A stretch of 64,000 nt of DNA from Zonotrichia leucophrys gambelii. Its lineage: Eukaryota; Chordata; Aves; Passeriformes; Passerellidae. The notes under the pieces were generated by a model. It was not told where the DNA came from. It worked only from the letters and a program-made list of their open reading frames with translations, and ran no database searches. The DNA lies in contig NC_088170.1 in NCBI RefSeq assembly GCF_028769735.1, forward strand, positions 63,155,085 through 63,219,084, in the 5' to 3' direction. Below are positions 52,956 through 64,000 of this stretch, piece by piece. Each line of letters starts with the position of its first letter. Within the stretch, counting starts at the first letter, position 1. The translations under genes and the position numbers were made by a program.

Positions 52956-52968
52956 GGGGGGGGGGGGG
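52956..52968. repeat. Poly(G) run
   Basis: Thirteen consecutive G, preceded by eight T and CAAAA. Rare in this AT-rich window, and a likely spot for read or assembly error. Confidence 0.9.
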
Positions 52969-53344
52969 AAGGTTGCTGTGTGCATATGCAGTCTTTATGT
53001 ACAGTAAAAAGAGTCCATTAAAAGAACTACAAATTAATTGTGAGTTGCTATGTGAAGTCTGTGAACCATAGTTTGATTTGCTACAGCTGCTGCAGATGCA
53101 GAGCAACTGTAATGAAATTGTCGAGCCTGTAAATCTAAGAACTCTAACACAAAATACTTCTGACATACTGTGTGAACTGGTTTCAGTTTAACTGATAGAG
53201 TGAAATGTAAACGCAGGAGCACGACATAAATAAGTAGATCTGCAGCTACTAGTACTAGTAACAAATTGCATTATAACCATAAAGCAAAATGAAATGTTTA
53301 GAAAATTTAAAGCAGGGGTGGTCCAAGATTTGCCGTAACCATAA

Positions 53345-53358
53345 CTGGTTTAAACCAG
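53345..53358. repeat. 14-base perfect palindrome
   Basis: CTGGTTTAAACCAG, followed by a further GGTTTAAA. Short; likely chance or local duplication. Confidence 0.7.
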
Positions 53359-55870
53359 GTTTAAAATTTACAAAACTGCTTCTTTCTTCTGATGATAATG
53401 CACTGAACCACAGCAGGAATTCTCTCTTTTTTCTGTCTCTGACTGTGGCTGCAGATCTAGGAAAGGTGAGCAACCCCAAAAGGAGCTGTGTGGCCTTCAC
53501 CAAAGTTAATGGCACCTGTGTTTGCATTAGTACAGTACCTGCAGTAGATGTAGCACACAGATAATGATATTTCCATTTATTTATTACAAAAAAAATAAAA
53601 AGGCTTAGATAACAACTTATTTTACAGTTCTTAATCTGTAAATCTTTTTATAACACTTTGTCCTCTGGGCATTGCAGTTCATATTGATACATTGACTTTT
53701 AAATTGTCATACAAAAATTCTCACAACAAATCTAAGATTTGAGGGAAAGATCTATAATACATCATATACATGTAATTCTCTGCATTTTCTCTGCTTTTGA
53801 GGTGGCAATTCATGTCTGCTTCTGCCTCTGTTGCAAACTGGCCACTGACACCCTCATGTGAGCTGTACTGGGAGAAATGGCTGCCCCAAACTGGTACTGC
53901 AGCATCCTAACTCCCAGCAAACCCCTAAAAACTCTGTTAACATTTGTAAAGAGTGCTGGCAAGACACAACAAAAAAGCAGAAATGCTGATCCTACAGGTG
54001 AGTAATCACTCAGTAACATCTTCTAGAATCTCTCTCAAGGAAAAAGGAGCAGAGCCACCACTTCAATGACCCCACTGACCACTGGCCCTCAGGAGGATAT
54101 TCTAACTGATAGCAGAAGAATGCTGCCAGATCTTGCTTGTTACAAGGAAATGACAGTAAATAATAATAATGCTTGGTCCTTTGTGGAATTTTCCGACTAG
54201 AAATATTTTGACTCTTTGTTTTGTCATCAGGAGTTGGAGCCTAACCCTGTGTGAAACTAAAAGTGTTTGTAGGAGATGTCTCCAGGACAGGGAAGTGTTA
54301 TTTCTCTTGTTTTATACACAGTGTGTTCTCTTTGATGCAAGATAAAATTTAGACAATATTCATTAAGCAAAAGAGATTGGCTGAACATGAACCTGTACTT
54401 CAAAATAGCCACAAAATTACATGATAAATTAATGCTCTGGAAGAAGAAAAAGAGTCTCAATTAAATTAAATTCCTCAGCTCCAGAAGGACAGGGTTTTGG
54501 CAGGTAAATATAGAAAAAGGCTGTCCTTGGAACATTGTTGTTTGCACTAACATCATTTCTATGTGTAATTACAAGTGAATATCAATACTGCTTGGGACAT
54601 AGATTGGGTATTTTGGCTAACTTATAAAAACCAGGAATTTTTTTTTTCTTCAAATTCAGACCTCTTAACAGATTTCTTTATAGCTTGGACTAAAAACCAG
54701 GCATATCAGTGTATCTTATTCCTGAAATCAACTCCTTGTGCCTGACTTACCATTAGTACATGGGTCACAGCAATCTGTATGGTTAGTTATGGATGAAAAT
54801 CAAATTACTGATTTCTCTAGAGGAATTTATTTTTGATGACATTTTTGCTACCAAATAATTATTGAAGTCTCTCAAAAGAAAAAATATAAATGAAACAGTT
54901 AGCTGTTTGTTGAAGATGAAATGCGGCCTGACATATTTCCTATCCTGATCACTGAGCAGGAAATAAATATGTAATGGTCAAAAGTCTAATATAAAGTAGT
55001 TATATCTATCAGACATTTCCTATTAACTCAAAGTGAGGGATAAATTTTATTAAAGATTAATGATGCCCTTTTTAAACCCAAATTATCAATGTGAATACCA
55101 TTTACTTCTCCCTTTACATGATTTTGATTCAAGTTGATTCCTTCTTGGTGCTTCATTATTTGAAAAGGAGAAAAAACAACAAACAAATAACTAGTTAAGA
55201 AAGGATGATTTTTTAGTGGCTTAAAGGTGCCATTTAGTGGCCTCAGTTCCTAGCTATTAATTTCTGTGCAGAGAATAAGTGATTTGGCCATTGTTGGAAA
55301 CAGTTGTAGACAATATCTTTCTTTCCATGATCAGACGTGCAAAATTATAACCTACACATTTTCTGTCTGAAGCCTGTGACCATCATTTAGTGTAATTATC
55401 ATCTTAAGGTGAAATGAAAAGCATTTGTTGAAAAATTAACCATTTTTACTATAAATCAGCTGCATGTTTTAGTGCTAAAAATACATTTTGATGCAGAATA
55501 TTTAAAAATCAATACCAGTTTTATTGCCCACTAAAAGATTCCACATTCCTATTTGAGCAAGGTGATGACATCACTTCTGGACACAAGTTCTGGGCTACAC
55601 TTAATTTGCATTTTTACTCCTAGAAGTGGAAGACACATGCCATGACAGATCCCAAACACAGAGAGCTGGTACATGCTATGGCATTTGCAGCAGTGGGACA
55701 TAATCTGCTTTCAGGAGTGTATTAGATTTCTTGTGACAGCAACGTGGGTCCAAAACCTGAGGGAAAGAAGCAGTAAATCTAAAGAAATTCTTTTGGCTTT
55801 TGACAGAGGGTGTGCTTGGAAGTGAGCTGTCTGTATTCAGCCTCAGCACACAAAGAAGCTTAGCAGATAC

Positions 55871-55945
55871 GCTTCTGTGTCACAGTGGTTAGAGCATTAA
55901 TTCTCCCCGTGGCTTAAAGATGTTCCTAGGTATATATCCTGCTTA
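55871..55945 (+). mobile_element. Possible tRNA-derived SINE head
   Basis: TGTCACAGTGGTTAGAGCATT resembles a tRNA A box with D arm. About 50 bases on, CTAGGTATATATCC resembles a degraded B box. The spacing fits a tRNA or a MIR-type SINE head. There is no intact cloverleaf, anticodon stem or acceptor pairing, so a working tRNA gene is unlikely. Confidence 0.35.
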
Positions 55946-57189
55946 GAATCCCTGCACAGCTGTCAGGCAGCTAACACCCAGGTGCTGGGATGGCACTGAA
56001 GCACCAATACAAATCCCCAGAGTTTGCAGCAGCTCCTGGTGAGCAGCAGTGTCTGATCCCGCTGCAGCCCTGCGGAGCTTTGGGAAGGAGTTCCCGAACC
56101 TTTCAGACCATACAAAACCTCTCCAAGAAAAGAACCCCCAGTGTGGTGAGAATTGAAAAATCTATTTCCCTTGGGGTCTTCAGAAATCCCTGCATTAACC
56201 AGATAATAGCTTTCAAAGGAGAAAACCACAAAATCCATTGCTGCGCTTCTAACCACTTTACTGTACTCACACACCCTCCCTGAAGCCACACTCTGTGTAA
56301 GGGAACTTCTGGTGTGCCTGACTGACTGACTGCCCCTTGCTGTGTGACAGCTGAAACAAAAAGATCTGGCTCTATATTCAGAACTTGGGTGTTCTTTACA
56401 CCACAATATTTTTTATTTTTCATCTGCTTTATTATTATTATCATGAAGAAAGTCTTTATTATTGGATTTCGCTTTTGACATCTGTCTAGACAGATATTTA
56501 TTTCAACCACACATTCACTTAAAAAAAAGAGAAAAAAAGGAAACAAAAAGACCCCAAAACCAAAGGCTTTAATAAAATTTCTTTATTGAAGTGCCAGCAA
56601 CTTCAGCTTTCAAGTCTCTGGACAGGGTATCAAACAGCACTAGTAAATCCTTTAAATTACAACCTTGAGGAAGTGAAAGAGAAGTTTCAGTCTGTATTAC
56701 AACTAGGTAAGTGAATTGTTTATCTCAGGAAAATATGTTATCTGTCTGTTAAGATTCATTGATATCATTATTAAGGCTGTACAAGTATTACCCTCATCTA
56801 CTGAGATTATGCCCTCTTCATAATCATATTACATTGTTCCAGTAGCAAAACCTAGGGTTTCAGTCATTACAATACTCAGAAATCCAGTGTTGTAGCTGTG
56901 TAGTGAAAGTGCAATAGTATTGCAAAATGTGAGAAAAACATCAAAAATCTAATCCTGAGGGCTCTGTTGGCTGATACAGAAATTTAATCTAAACAAATTT
57001 CCCCAATTCAAAAGAGCAGTAAAGAGATAGAAGCATAAACAGGAGGTGAGCAATTGTCTGGATGTGTAAGGCTGTCCTCAGGCAAGGGAGGTTTGCTCCC
57101 TTTCCATAGCAGGGCTGAATTCAAAGTCAGAGGCTGTGACACAAGCTACCAAGGAAATCAAGGGCAGCTCCAGAGCAGCAGGATGAATG

Positions 57190-57335
57190 AGGCAGAGCAC
57201 TGGCTGGCTGGGGATGTGGTCAAAGCCATGTTATTTGAGGCATTTTTAACTAGGCTGCCCTGCCCTGCTGGGAGGTGGACCGGATGATGTATTAGTTGTT
57301 TTCCATCCCTGCATGCCATGATCTTATAAATGTTG
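57190..57335 (+). mobile_element. CR1-like LINE 3' end, degraded
   Basis: The terminal part reads CTGCCCTGCCC, GGGAGGTGGACCGGATGATG, then TTTTCCATCCCTGCATG and CCATGATCTTATAA. This aligns with the CR1 tail pattern of CCTGCCC, GGAGGTTGGACTGGATGATC, CCCTTCCAACCC and ATTCTATGATTCTA. The bases before it (GGGGATGTGGTCAAAGCC) fit the preceding CR1 segment loosely. The 5' boundary is uncertain, and GC-rich sequence back to about 57050 may or may not belong. Confidence 0.6.
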
Positions 57336-60300
57336 TGGCTCAGGACCATGTCTCTTTTGAATTTACAAAACCACTTTGTATGTAGTGGGCAAGGCAAGGA
57401 TTAGAGAGCCAATTAATTACACCAGTACAAGACTATTTTTACAGGGACATACTACATTGGGTGAAAGCACAGTGAAAACCACATTTCTCTGGTTAATGTC
57501 TCTGCAGGGATTCTCTGAATCATAATTTGTTTTTATATGTGACCATCTTCCTCCAAGACCAGAGAAGAGCATGACCTAAAAGTCAAAGTCACCATAGACT
57601 GTAGTTTAGTCTGCTATGGCTTCCCTACTCTAACACAAAGCACATGTTTAATCCTTAAAATAGAAAAGTTAAAGGAGGCAAAACCAGAAGGACAGACAAA
57701 TTATGGCTGCCTGGGGGAATCCCTGATTTACAATACAGCAAGTTGTACAGGCTGGTGTTGCTGTGCTAGTTGATGCTCAGCATAACTGCCATAGTAGTTG
57801 CACTAATAAAGTTTTAAAAATAACAATAATCAAAATATTTTTTGTTGAATCATCTGGAATATGGAAATGCTCTGTAAAATGTGGAACCCTCTCATTTTGG
57901 TTCCTGTGTGTCACTCCTGCAGTCTGTGTAGCTCTTACTCCTGCAGTTAAATTTTCCTATGGATTCAGAGCCAAATTGTTGCATCATCAGAAAGGCCAGA
58001 AACAGGATGGCCTCATTCTCTGCTTGTGTAAAATGACTTGATTAAATTTCTATTAATAGGGACAGCTAAGAACACCAAATATCCTGAAATTATTACTGTT
58101 GATGAGAAGTGTGAACATGCTATTAACATTCATTCTAAAACCACTATTTTATGCCTTAAACTCACAAAACAGAATTTTTGGGGTTGCATCAAGTTAGTTG
58201 CAGCATTATTGTGAAAAAATGAAACACTATAAATAAAATATATTTCTTCTGTTCCAATAATCCAAGGCAACAGATTTACCCTTCTGACTACAAACAGTTC
58301 CACTGATTTTACAGTGGCATTCATGTGTTTTAAGTTAATGTTCAGTGACTTGCTGGGTTGGGCTTCAAAATCTTGGATTTTTTTTTTAGTAACAGGAAAA
58401 TGGGAAATGAAACACAAATATTTTGTTCCCAGCTTTAGAAAAGACCAACATGTTTCTTAGTTTTAGACCTGTTTATCCTGCTTTGGGCATTTCCCCAAAA
58501 CAGATGATCATTTCTGTGAAACTGATTCCAGATAAAGATCCAGATTTTGCGTGTGCACATTAAAAAATGTTCCAAGGTGAAAAACTGAGGTGTTGGTTGG
58601 GCAGAACCAGTTCCAGAGATGTGAGGACAAGCAAAGGAAGGCCAGGGGTGAAAGTGGGATTGGGAATTATGTCTTCAGTGCTAAAGGAACTGGAGGATGC
58701 TTTTCTCTATAAGAACCTGTGTCCATACAGCTTAGGGATAACATTCCTTAGAGCAGATTGGTCACATCCACTTACAGAAAGTGGGGACCAAAGGTTTCCC
58801 TAGAATCCTGAGGTGTGATTATCATCCTCTGTGTTTTACCAGTTTCAAACTCTGATAATGCCTTGAGGGCTGTGTTACACTTCACTACTTCGGTTATTTT
58901 ACGAAGCAAAATTAAGTTTCTGTGACTGCATGTCATCAGGTGAGTTACTTAGTGACTAATCAACACTTACTCTGGGTAATTTCTGGTCTCAAGGTCAAAG
59001 CATGCTCAAGTTTGAGAAGATTCACCTGTAGCCAGTATTAAAGTGATGGTTATGATTAATAAAAAACTAATTGTTATAGAAGGAAAGGAAGTAAGCAGTA
59101 TAACCTGTGGAATTTTGACTCTGTTTTATACTGCATTAACACTTTACCTGGGGAGAAGCAGGATAGCATACTCTGTCAACACGAACACTTTTGCTCAATT
59201 TGGAGTGAATTTTTTGATTCATGCACCAGACCTTGGTTTAAATTGCACAGAAGTGGGAGAAGATACAAAGTGGATCCCTTTGGGATGAAACCAAACTGGA
59301 AGATACATTTGAATACTGTACCCAACATTCTCCTGATGTTGCTGGGCACCAGTCCATGGTATCAAATTGCAGCTATTCCAAAATTAAGCACCTGAAATTC
59401 ATATAGATGTCATAGATGTCAGGGCTTGTTAATGTTATAAAAACTGGGCCCGGTGACTGCTGTCTCCTGACTGCTGGCAAATTCATATTGAATTCATTGA
59501 ATGATTTCAGATGCAACTATTTTCATGGAAAAAGCTAGGAAGTGATTAGGGTCATAAAACTTTTAAAGCAAGAGTGTGTATTTTCCCTATTCTAATCCAT
59601 CAGTGATTAGATACCCACTGTTGAGAGATTCAACTGTAAACTATGTCAACATTAAATTAATAAATATGAACTCCTCTTGGTTTTGTTGTTTGTTAATTTT
59701 CTTTGATATACCAGTGCATAAGGTTGATCTATGGTCCAGTATTTTTGCATTCCCGCCTCAAACAAGAGGATTATTTGCCACAGATCTGCTTGGACCTTTC
59801 CTCTGAGATTCACTATATATGTAATGTTTCATTCTGCAAAAACATTTATTTTAATGGAGAAAAAGAGTTTTGCATTCTATTCAACTTGAAACTTAATTTT
59901 CATTTTTGAAGTACCCAAACCTCATTTTCAATTTTCAAGTACTGAAGTACAATTATTCACATAACACTCTTCACAGGACCTCCCCAGATCTGGCACATAG
60001 TTCCCATGTTCAGACCCTCAGACTAAAACACTCAGCAAAGTGGAAGCCTGTCTGAGAAAGATTACTACTACTTGTCACTTTTATGGAAATGTGCCATTTT
60101 CTTCTAAAAAGGGGGTGTGCTTGATCAAGAAAGCCTGCCAACTAAAATTATATATTTATAAACACATAAATCTTAATCAGCCTTAGCTGGGAGTTTATTT
60201 CTCTGTGGGCTGAACACCCAATAAATGACCAATTGACTTCTATGTTTGAATAGCTGTAAGATGGGAGGAATTATTTGGTACTAGAGGTCATATTTTATTT

Positions 60301-61138
60301 ATTTCAGTTCAAGGGCCAGTAATTTTCCACAGCTTATATCCTGTTTTTAAAATATCTTTAAATTATCTCCCTAAAAATAAAATTGCATACTCACAGATGT
60401 CTTTCACTGGCACTTAACTTTTGGAAAGTCTTAATTCTAAGCTTGTGTCATTGAACTGGTTCTTTCCAGAAATATTCCCAGGAATTTCTCTTAGGGTAAA
60501 TTTTTCCATCAGTATTTTCTCCCAGATTTTAATGTCTCAGGATCTTATGATTATTTTCTTTTAATTTCTGGAGTAGACCCACAACTTGGACTACAAAACC
60601 CTATGATCTGAAAAATATCTTTCACTGAGAAATAATTCACCATGATCACCTTTCCTAGTATTCTTTTTTTGTTTGGTTGGTTTGGTTTTTTTTGGTGGGA
60701 AATCAATAATTATGAAGAGGAATACCCTGTTGGAAAGAAACAAGAAATACATATAGAATTCACTAGAAAATGGTCTACATTCCTTTGGATAAAGAAAAGA
60801 AGGACAGTGCCTCAGTGCCAAAAGCAATTTTCAAGCTATGTGTCAAAGAGGAGCCAGCACAGAGCAATGAAGTTGGAAATTGAGAAATGTTATTTCAGGT
60901 ACTGTGTTTTTTGGACAGGATGTGAAAACATCCTAAATTGAAAGTAAAACTGCAAGAGAATGTTTCAAAGGAGCTAAGAAGAACAGAGTCTGTCATGGTA
61001 CTGAGGCCCCAGTGAGAGGATGGACACAAGTGGTTCATGTCTATGGACCCCTTCAGTTTGCCTCCATAGACAGAGCAGTGGAAAAAGTGATCAGTTCTGT
61101 TGGGCTTTTATGCACCTGCATTTAATTTCAGAAACAAC

Positions 61139-61172
61139 AGAGAAAGAGAGAGAAAGAGAGAGAGAGAGAGAA
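61139..61172. repeat. (GA)n microsatellite
   Basis: AGAGAAAGAGAGAGAAAGAG and so on, pure purine with two AAA interruptions. It produces Glu/Arg repeats in chance open frames on the plus strand. Confidence 0.92.
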
Positions 61173-62224
61173 CATATATTTTTGTTCTCAAGTGTACAGC
61201 AGTATTGATGAAAGAAAAAGCCAAACACCATCAACCTTGTCCACATGAACCACATGATTCTCTGCAATCAAATCTCTGTTTGTCCTGTTTTCACTGAAGC
61301 TATGACAAGATGACATGTTCATTTTAAGGTATTAAATGTCTCTGAAAATGGGACTCAGCCCAAACATGTCACACTAACCACTAGTCAATAAAACTGAGAA
61401 TTGTACCAACACTAATACTGTTCTATGATCTAATTTTCTAGTCTGACAGAAATAGGATTAACAGGTTTTATATAACAGACAAAATTTGCATCCAAGGAAG
61501 AAAAGAACACAGGTAGATAGAACAACAGCTACGTAATTCTCAGAGGATAAGTAAAATTGCTTAGCAGACTTTTTCTCCAGGGAAGCAAGGTTTTTAAAAT
61601 AACTACCTCTTAAATAGAACAAACACATACAAAACCAAGTATGTCTTAGATCTATTTGTCCTTTTCTTTTTTTACCTCTTTGCTCCACACAGGTACCTCT
61701 TTTTCACGTGGTTTATTATTTATTATTTCTACTTCATAGACTGTAGCAAACTTTTAGATGCTCTGTAGAACTTCTGAGTGGCTGAACTTACTTAAGCAGC
61801 TAAATTTGGCTGAGATAAAATCTACCTGTGTTGCTTAGCTTTATGAAGAATGAAGAATTTTAGTAAGTCTCCCTAAAATACTGTCTGTGTGTATTGTGTC
61901 GTTCCACAGAAAATCTGGTTCCTACTTGCAAACCCGTTTCTTCCAATCAGCAGCCAGACACAGCACCATGGTTCATGGACATCTATTTTGATATTTCATT
62001 GTCTAGTGAAAAAAGTAAGTTTCAAGGTCTAGAAAAATGGAATTTACTTGAATAATAGCAAGTTAGTTGCTTCCTTTCACAGTTGCTGAAATGAATACAC
62101 AGCTTCTTGCTGCTTTCTAAACCTGCTCTATTTGGAGCAAAAAAACTGCACGAATGTCAAATGAATGATACTCAACAGCAACACATTAAAGGCTTAATTC
62201 TGCAAATGAAACCAAATAATTAAC

Positions 62225-62348
62225 ATTCAGGAGATACAGATTCAATTCCTGTCTCTGCTTTTGTGATGTTTGTTGAGGTCATGTAATTTCTTCGTGTCTG
62301 AGATTCCCTGTAATAAAAAAAAGAGATGTTACTTTACATGTTAAAAGT
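62225..62348 (+). mobile_element. MIR-like tRNA-derived SINE remnant
   Basis: AGATTCAATTCC at 62238-62249 fits a tRNA B box. It is followed by TGTCTCTGCTTTTG, TTCTTCGTGTCTGAGATTCC, TGTAATAAA and TTACTTTACATGTTAAAAG. This is the order of the MIR consensus: CAAATCCTGGCTCTGCC, then the CTCTGTGCCTCAGTTTCC core, TGTAAAATGG, and the TTACATGTAAAG part. The A box is not convincing. An ancient amniote element, inactive. Confidence 0.6.
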
Positions 62349-64000
62349 ATGCAGCAAAGATATTCCTTTGAATATTTATGGAGTCTAAACATATCAAGTC
62401 TGGAATACAAACACCTTTGGGACAGTCAATCATCTTATAAAAATGCATACATTTTCTACTTCAAAATACTTTACACATCACACTGTAAGACTAATTCTTC
62501 TTATTCATATATTCCCTGCTTAAGAAGCAGAAAGAGAAGCAGGCTGAATTTTAGATAAACCATGTTCTTTCAGAGTCAAAAGCTAAGATAACCTGCTCTC
62601 CTACAAGTTTGAAACTTTTTAAAAATTGCACAGAACTAAGGATTTGAAAACTTTTCCTAAAAGACTCATGCAAAACTTGTGGAAATGAAAAAACTTCCAT
62701 TTAGAAAACATCATTTGTCATGTAAGGGAGGCAGATGTTATTAATTATCAAATACAGACCATGCTCATACCGTGTAAAAGCATAAAAAAGTGCAGTAGCA
62801 CTGTAAGTGAACCAGAAAATTACAATGTGTTGTTTTTACTAGAGGTGTTAAACCTAACATCGTATGCAGTAAGAAGGAATGTTGCTTTTCCTTTAAAAAA
62901 TGGTTACAGGACAAATCTCTGTAAGTTACATCTCTCAGTTCTCTTTATCTAAAAGACTCTTTCTGTTGCATTGTTTTCTGGTTTTACAGAGTTACAAAAT
63001 GGATGAAGTTTGCACTAGAACAGTGACAAATTGTGACAGAGTCCAACAAGTCAGTGTGATGTGGTTCTGCTTCACTGGCTTCCCCTCTGAGTCTGAATAA
63101 CCTGAAAAGGTCATTTTTCTCCCCTTCCTTCCTTTCCTTTCTCAACTATTTGACAGAACTTACTTTATAGCACACCTGAGTGTCAACTAATATTATAGAC
63201 ACCAACCTCAACTGCTGAAATATCAGTAGATAGAAGGGGTTTTATTCTTATTTTATTTGCACTCAGTTATATCCAGAATACACAAGATATCAAATGTATT
63301 GACATAAAATTGTGTCAGCTCTTTTTCTCCCAGCATCTATAAGCCAACACACTGGATCCCAACTTGCCACTCCTTCATACTTGCAGTTCTTTACAAATCA
63401 TATGAAAAATTTGACTTTGACCCATTTTCATATTAAATGTTGACCCTTATTATGGGGTTGTTACAAGATCTAAAATTGTGTAAATATATCAAAATAATAA
63501 CTACAATAAAACCACATAGAATGACTGAATAACGAAAAAAGACCATTTAATACAGCACAGGACTTGTATGTCTTCCTTTAAATTCATTTCCACAGAAAAC
63601 CAAACCACTTTCTGACAAATACAGAGTAAAGAATGAAAGCAAGTAAATGCCAGAGTCAAAGTCATCAAACTTTTTGATTTATGATATTGCTTTTGATTTG
63701 CAACTGAATTTGCTTTCCAAAATTGGAGACTGTCTCTCTCTCTGGGTGAGAATTACTTATATTTAATTTAAATATTTATTCAACTTAAGCTAGACATTGA
63801 TAGAAATTGTAAAGCATTTAAACAGTGAGGAGACAAAATACAGACCCTTTAAACAATAATCCGTCAAAGTTTACAGACTTACATGTGAAATTTCATGTTT
63901 CAAATGCTTGATTTGTAATTAAAAAGAAAACGAAGTAAATAATTTCAAAATCTATTATTTCATTTGTATATGTGAAACACACTTTTTCCTAAATACATGG

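Larger units (their letters stand above)
49251..64000. other. SEMA3E upstream intergenic flank
   Basis: This is non-coding sequence upstream of SEMA3E exon 1. In mammals the next gene in this direction is SEMA3A, but no exon of it was seen. By block: 49726-52450 nothing recognised except a short direct repeat near 50791-50841 and a GC-richer patch near 52070-52180; 52969-55870 only a short palindrome; 55946-57189 chance open frames on both strands; 57336-61138 nothing recognised; 61173-62224 nothing recognised; 62349-64000 AT-rich, with a pyrimidine-rich patch near 63116-63143. Confidence 0.65.

Noticed and set aside
55871..55945. A functional tRNA gene
   Set aside because: Only A-box and partial B-box resemblance. 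No acceptor-stem pairing, no clear anticodon loop, and no terminator T run at the proper place.
55963..56546. Two overlapping 147-codon open frames on the minus strand and a 97-codon frame on the plus strand
   Set aside because: No recognised domain, no protein family resemblance, different frames overlapping one another, and no convincing splice or promoter context. Best read as chance open frames in a GC-richer patch.
1..64000. CRISPR arrays, operons, phage or bacterial insertion sequences, or an undescribed gene system
   Set aside because: There are no regularly spaced repeats, no dense coding sequence and no ribosome binding site pattern. The window is vertebrate intron and intergenic DNA.

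Overview
The window looks like nuclear DNA of a bird. It is AT-rich, has almost no long open frames, and carries several decayed CR1 (chicken repeat 1) LINE fragments plus a few older tRNA-derived SINE remnants of MIR type. I saw nothing bacterial, phage-like or organellar, and no CRISPR array. The species cannot be fixed from this sequence alone. CR1 also occurs in crocodilians and turtles, but the low repeat load and the CR1 3' end types fit a bird best.

The only protein-coding sequence I can support is the first coding exon of SEMA3E (semaphorin 3E, a secreted class 3 semaphorin), on the minus strand at 48878-48992. It encodes a start methionine in a good Kozak context, a signal peptide and the first residues of the mature protein, ending RLRLSHK. 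It then runs into a consensus splice donor. The inferred 5' UTR and promoter lie to its right: a TATA-like box near 49243-49250, a purine/poly(A) tract, and a local CpG cluster at 49576-49725.

Layout. Positions 1-48877 are read as the 5' part of SEMA3E intron 1. No second exon was recognised, so the intron would continue off the left edge. It holds CR1 fragments at 1-612 (reverse transcriptase part), 25940-26145 (endonuclease part), 28668-28940 (3' end) and 32566-32785 (3' end, opposite strand), along with microsatellites and homopolymers. Positions from about 49250 to 64000 are the upstream flank. They contain MIR-like SINE remnants, one more CR1 3' end near 57190-57335, and simple repeats.

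No undescribed system was found. The points most worth checking are an in-frame upstream AUG that would add 56 residues before the SEMA3E signal peptide, the CpG/E-box cluster upstream of the exon, a few palindromic or direct-repeat clusters, and a GC-rich segment at 5560-5840 that I cannot classify.
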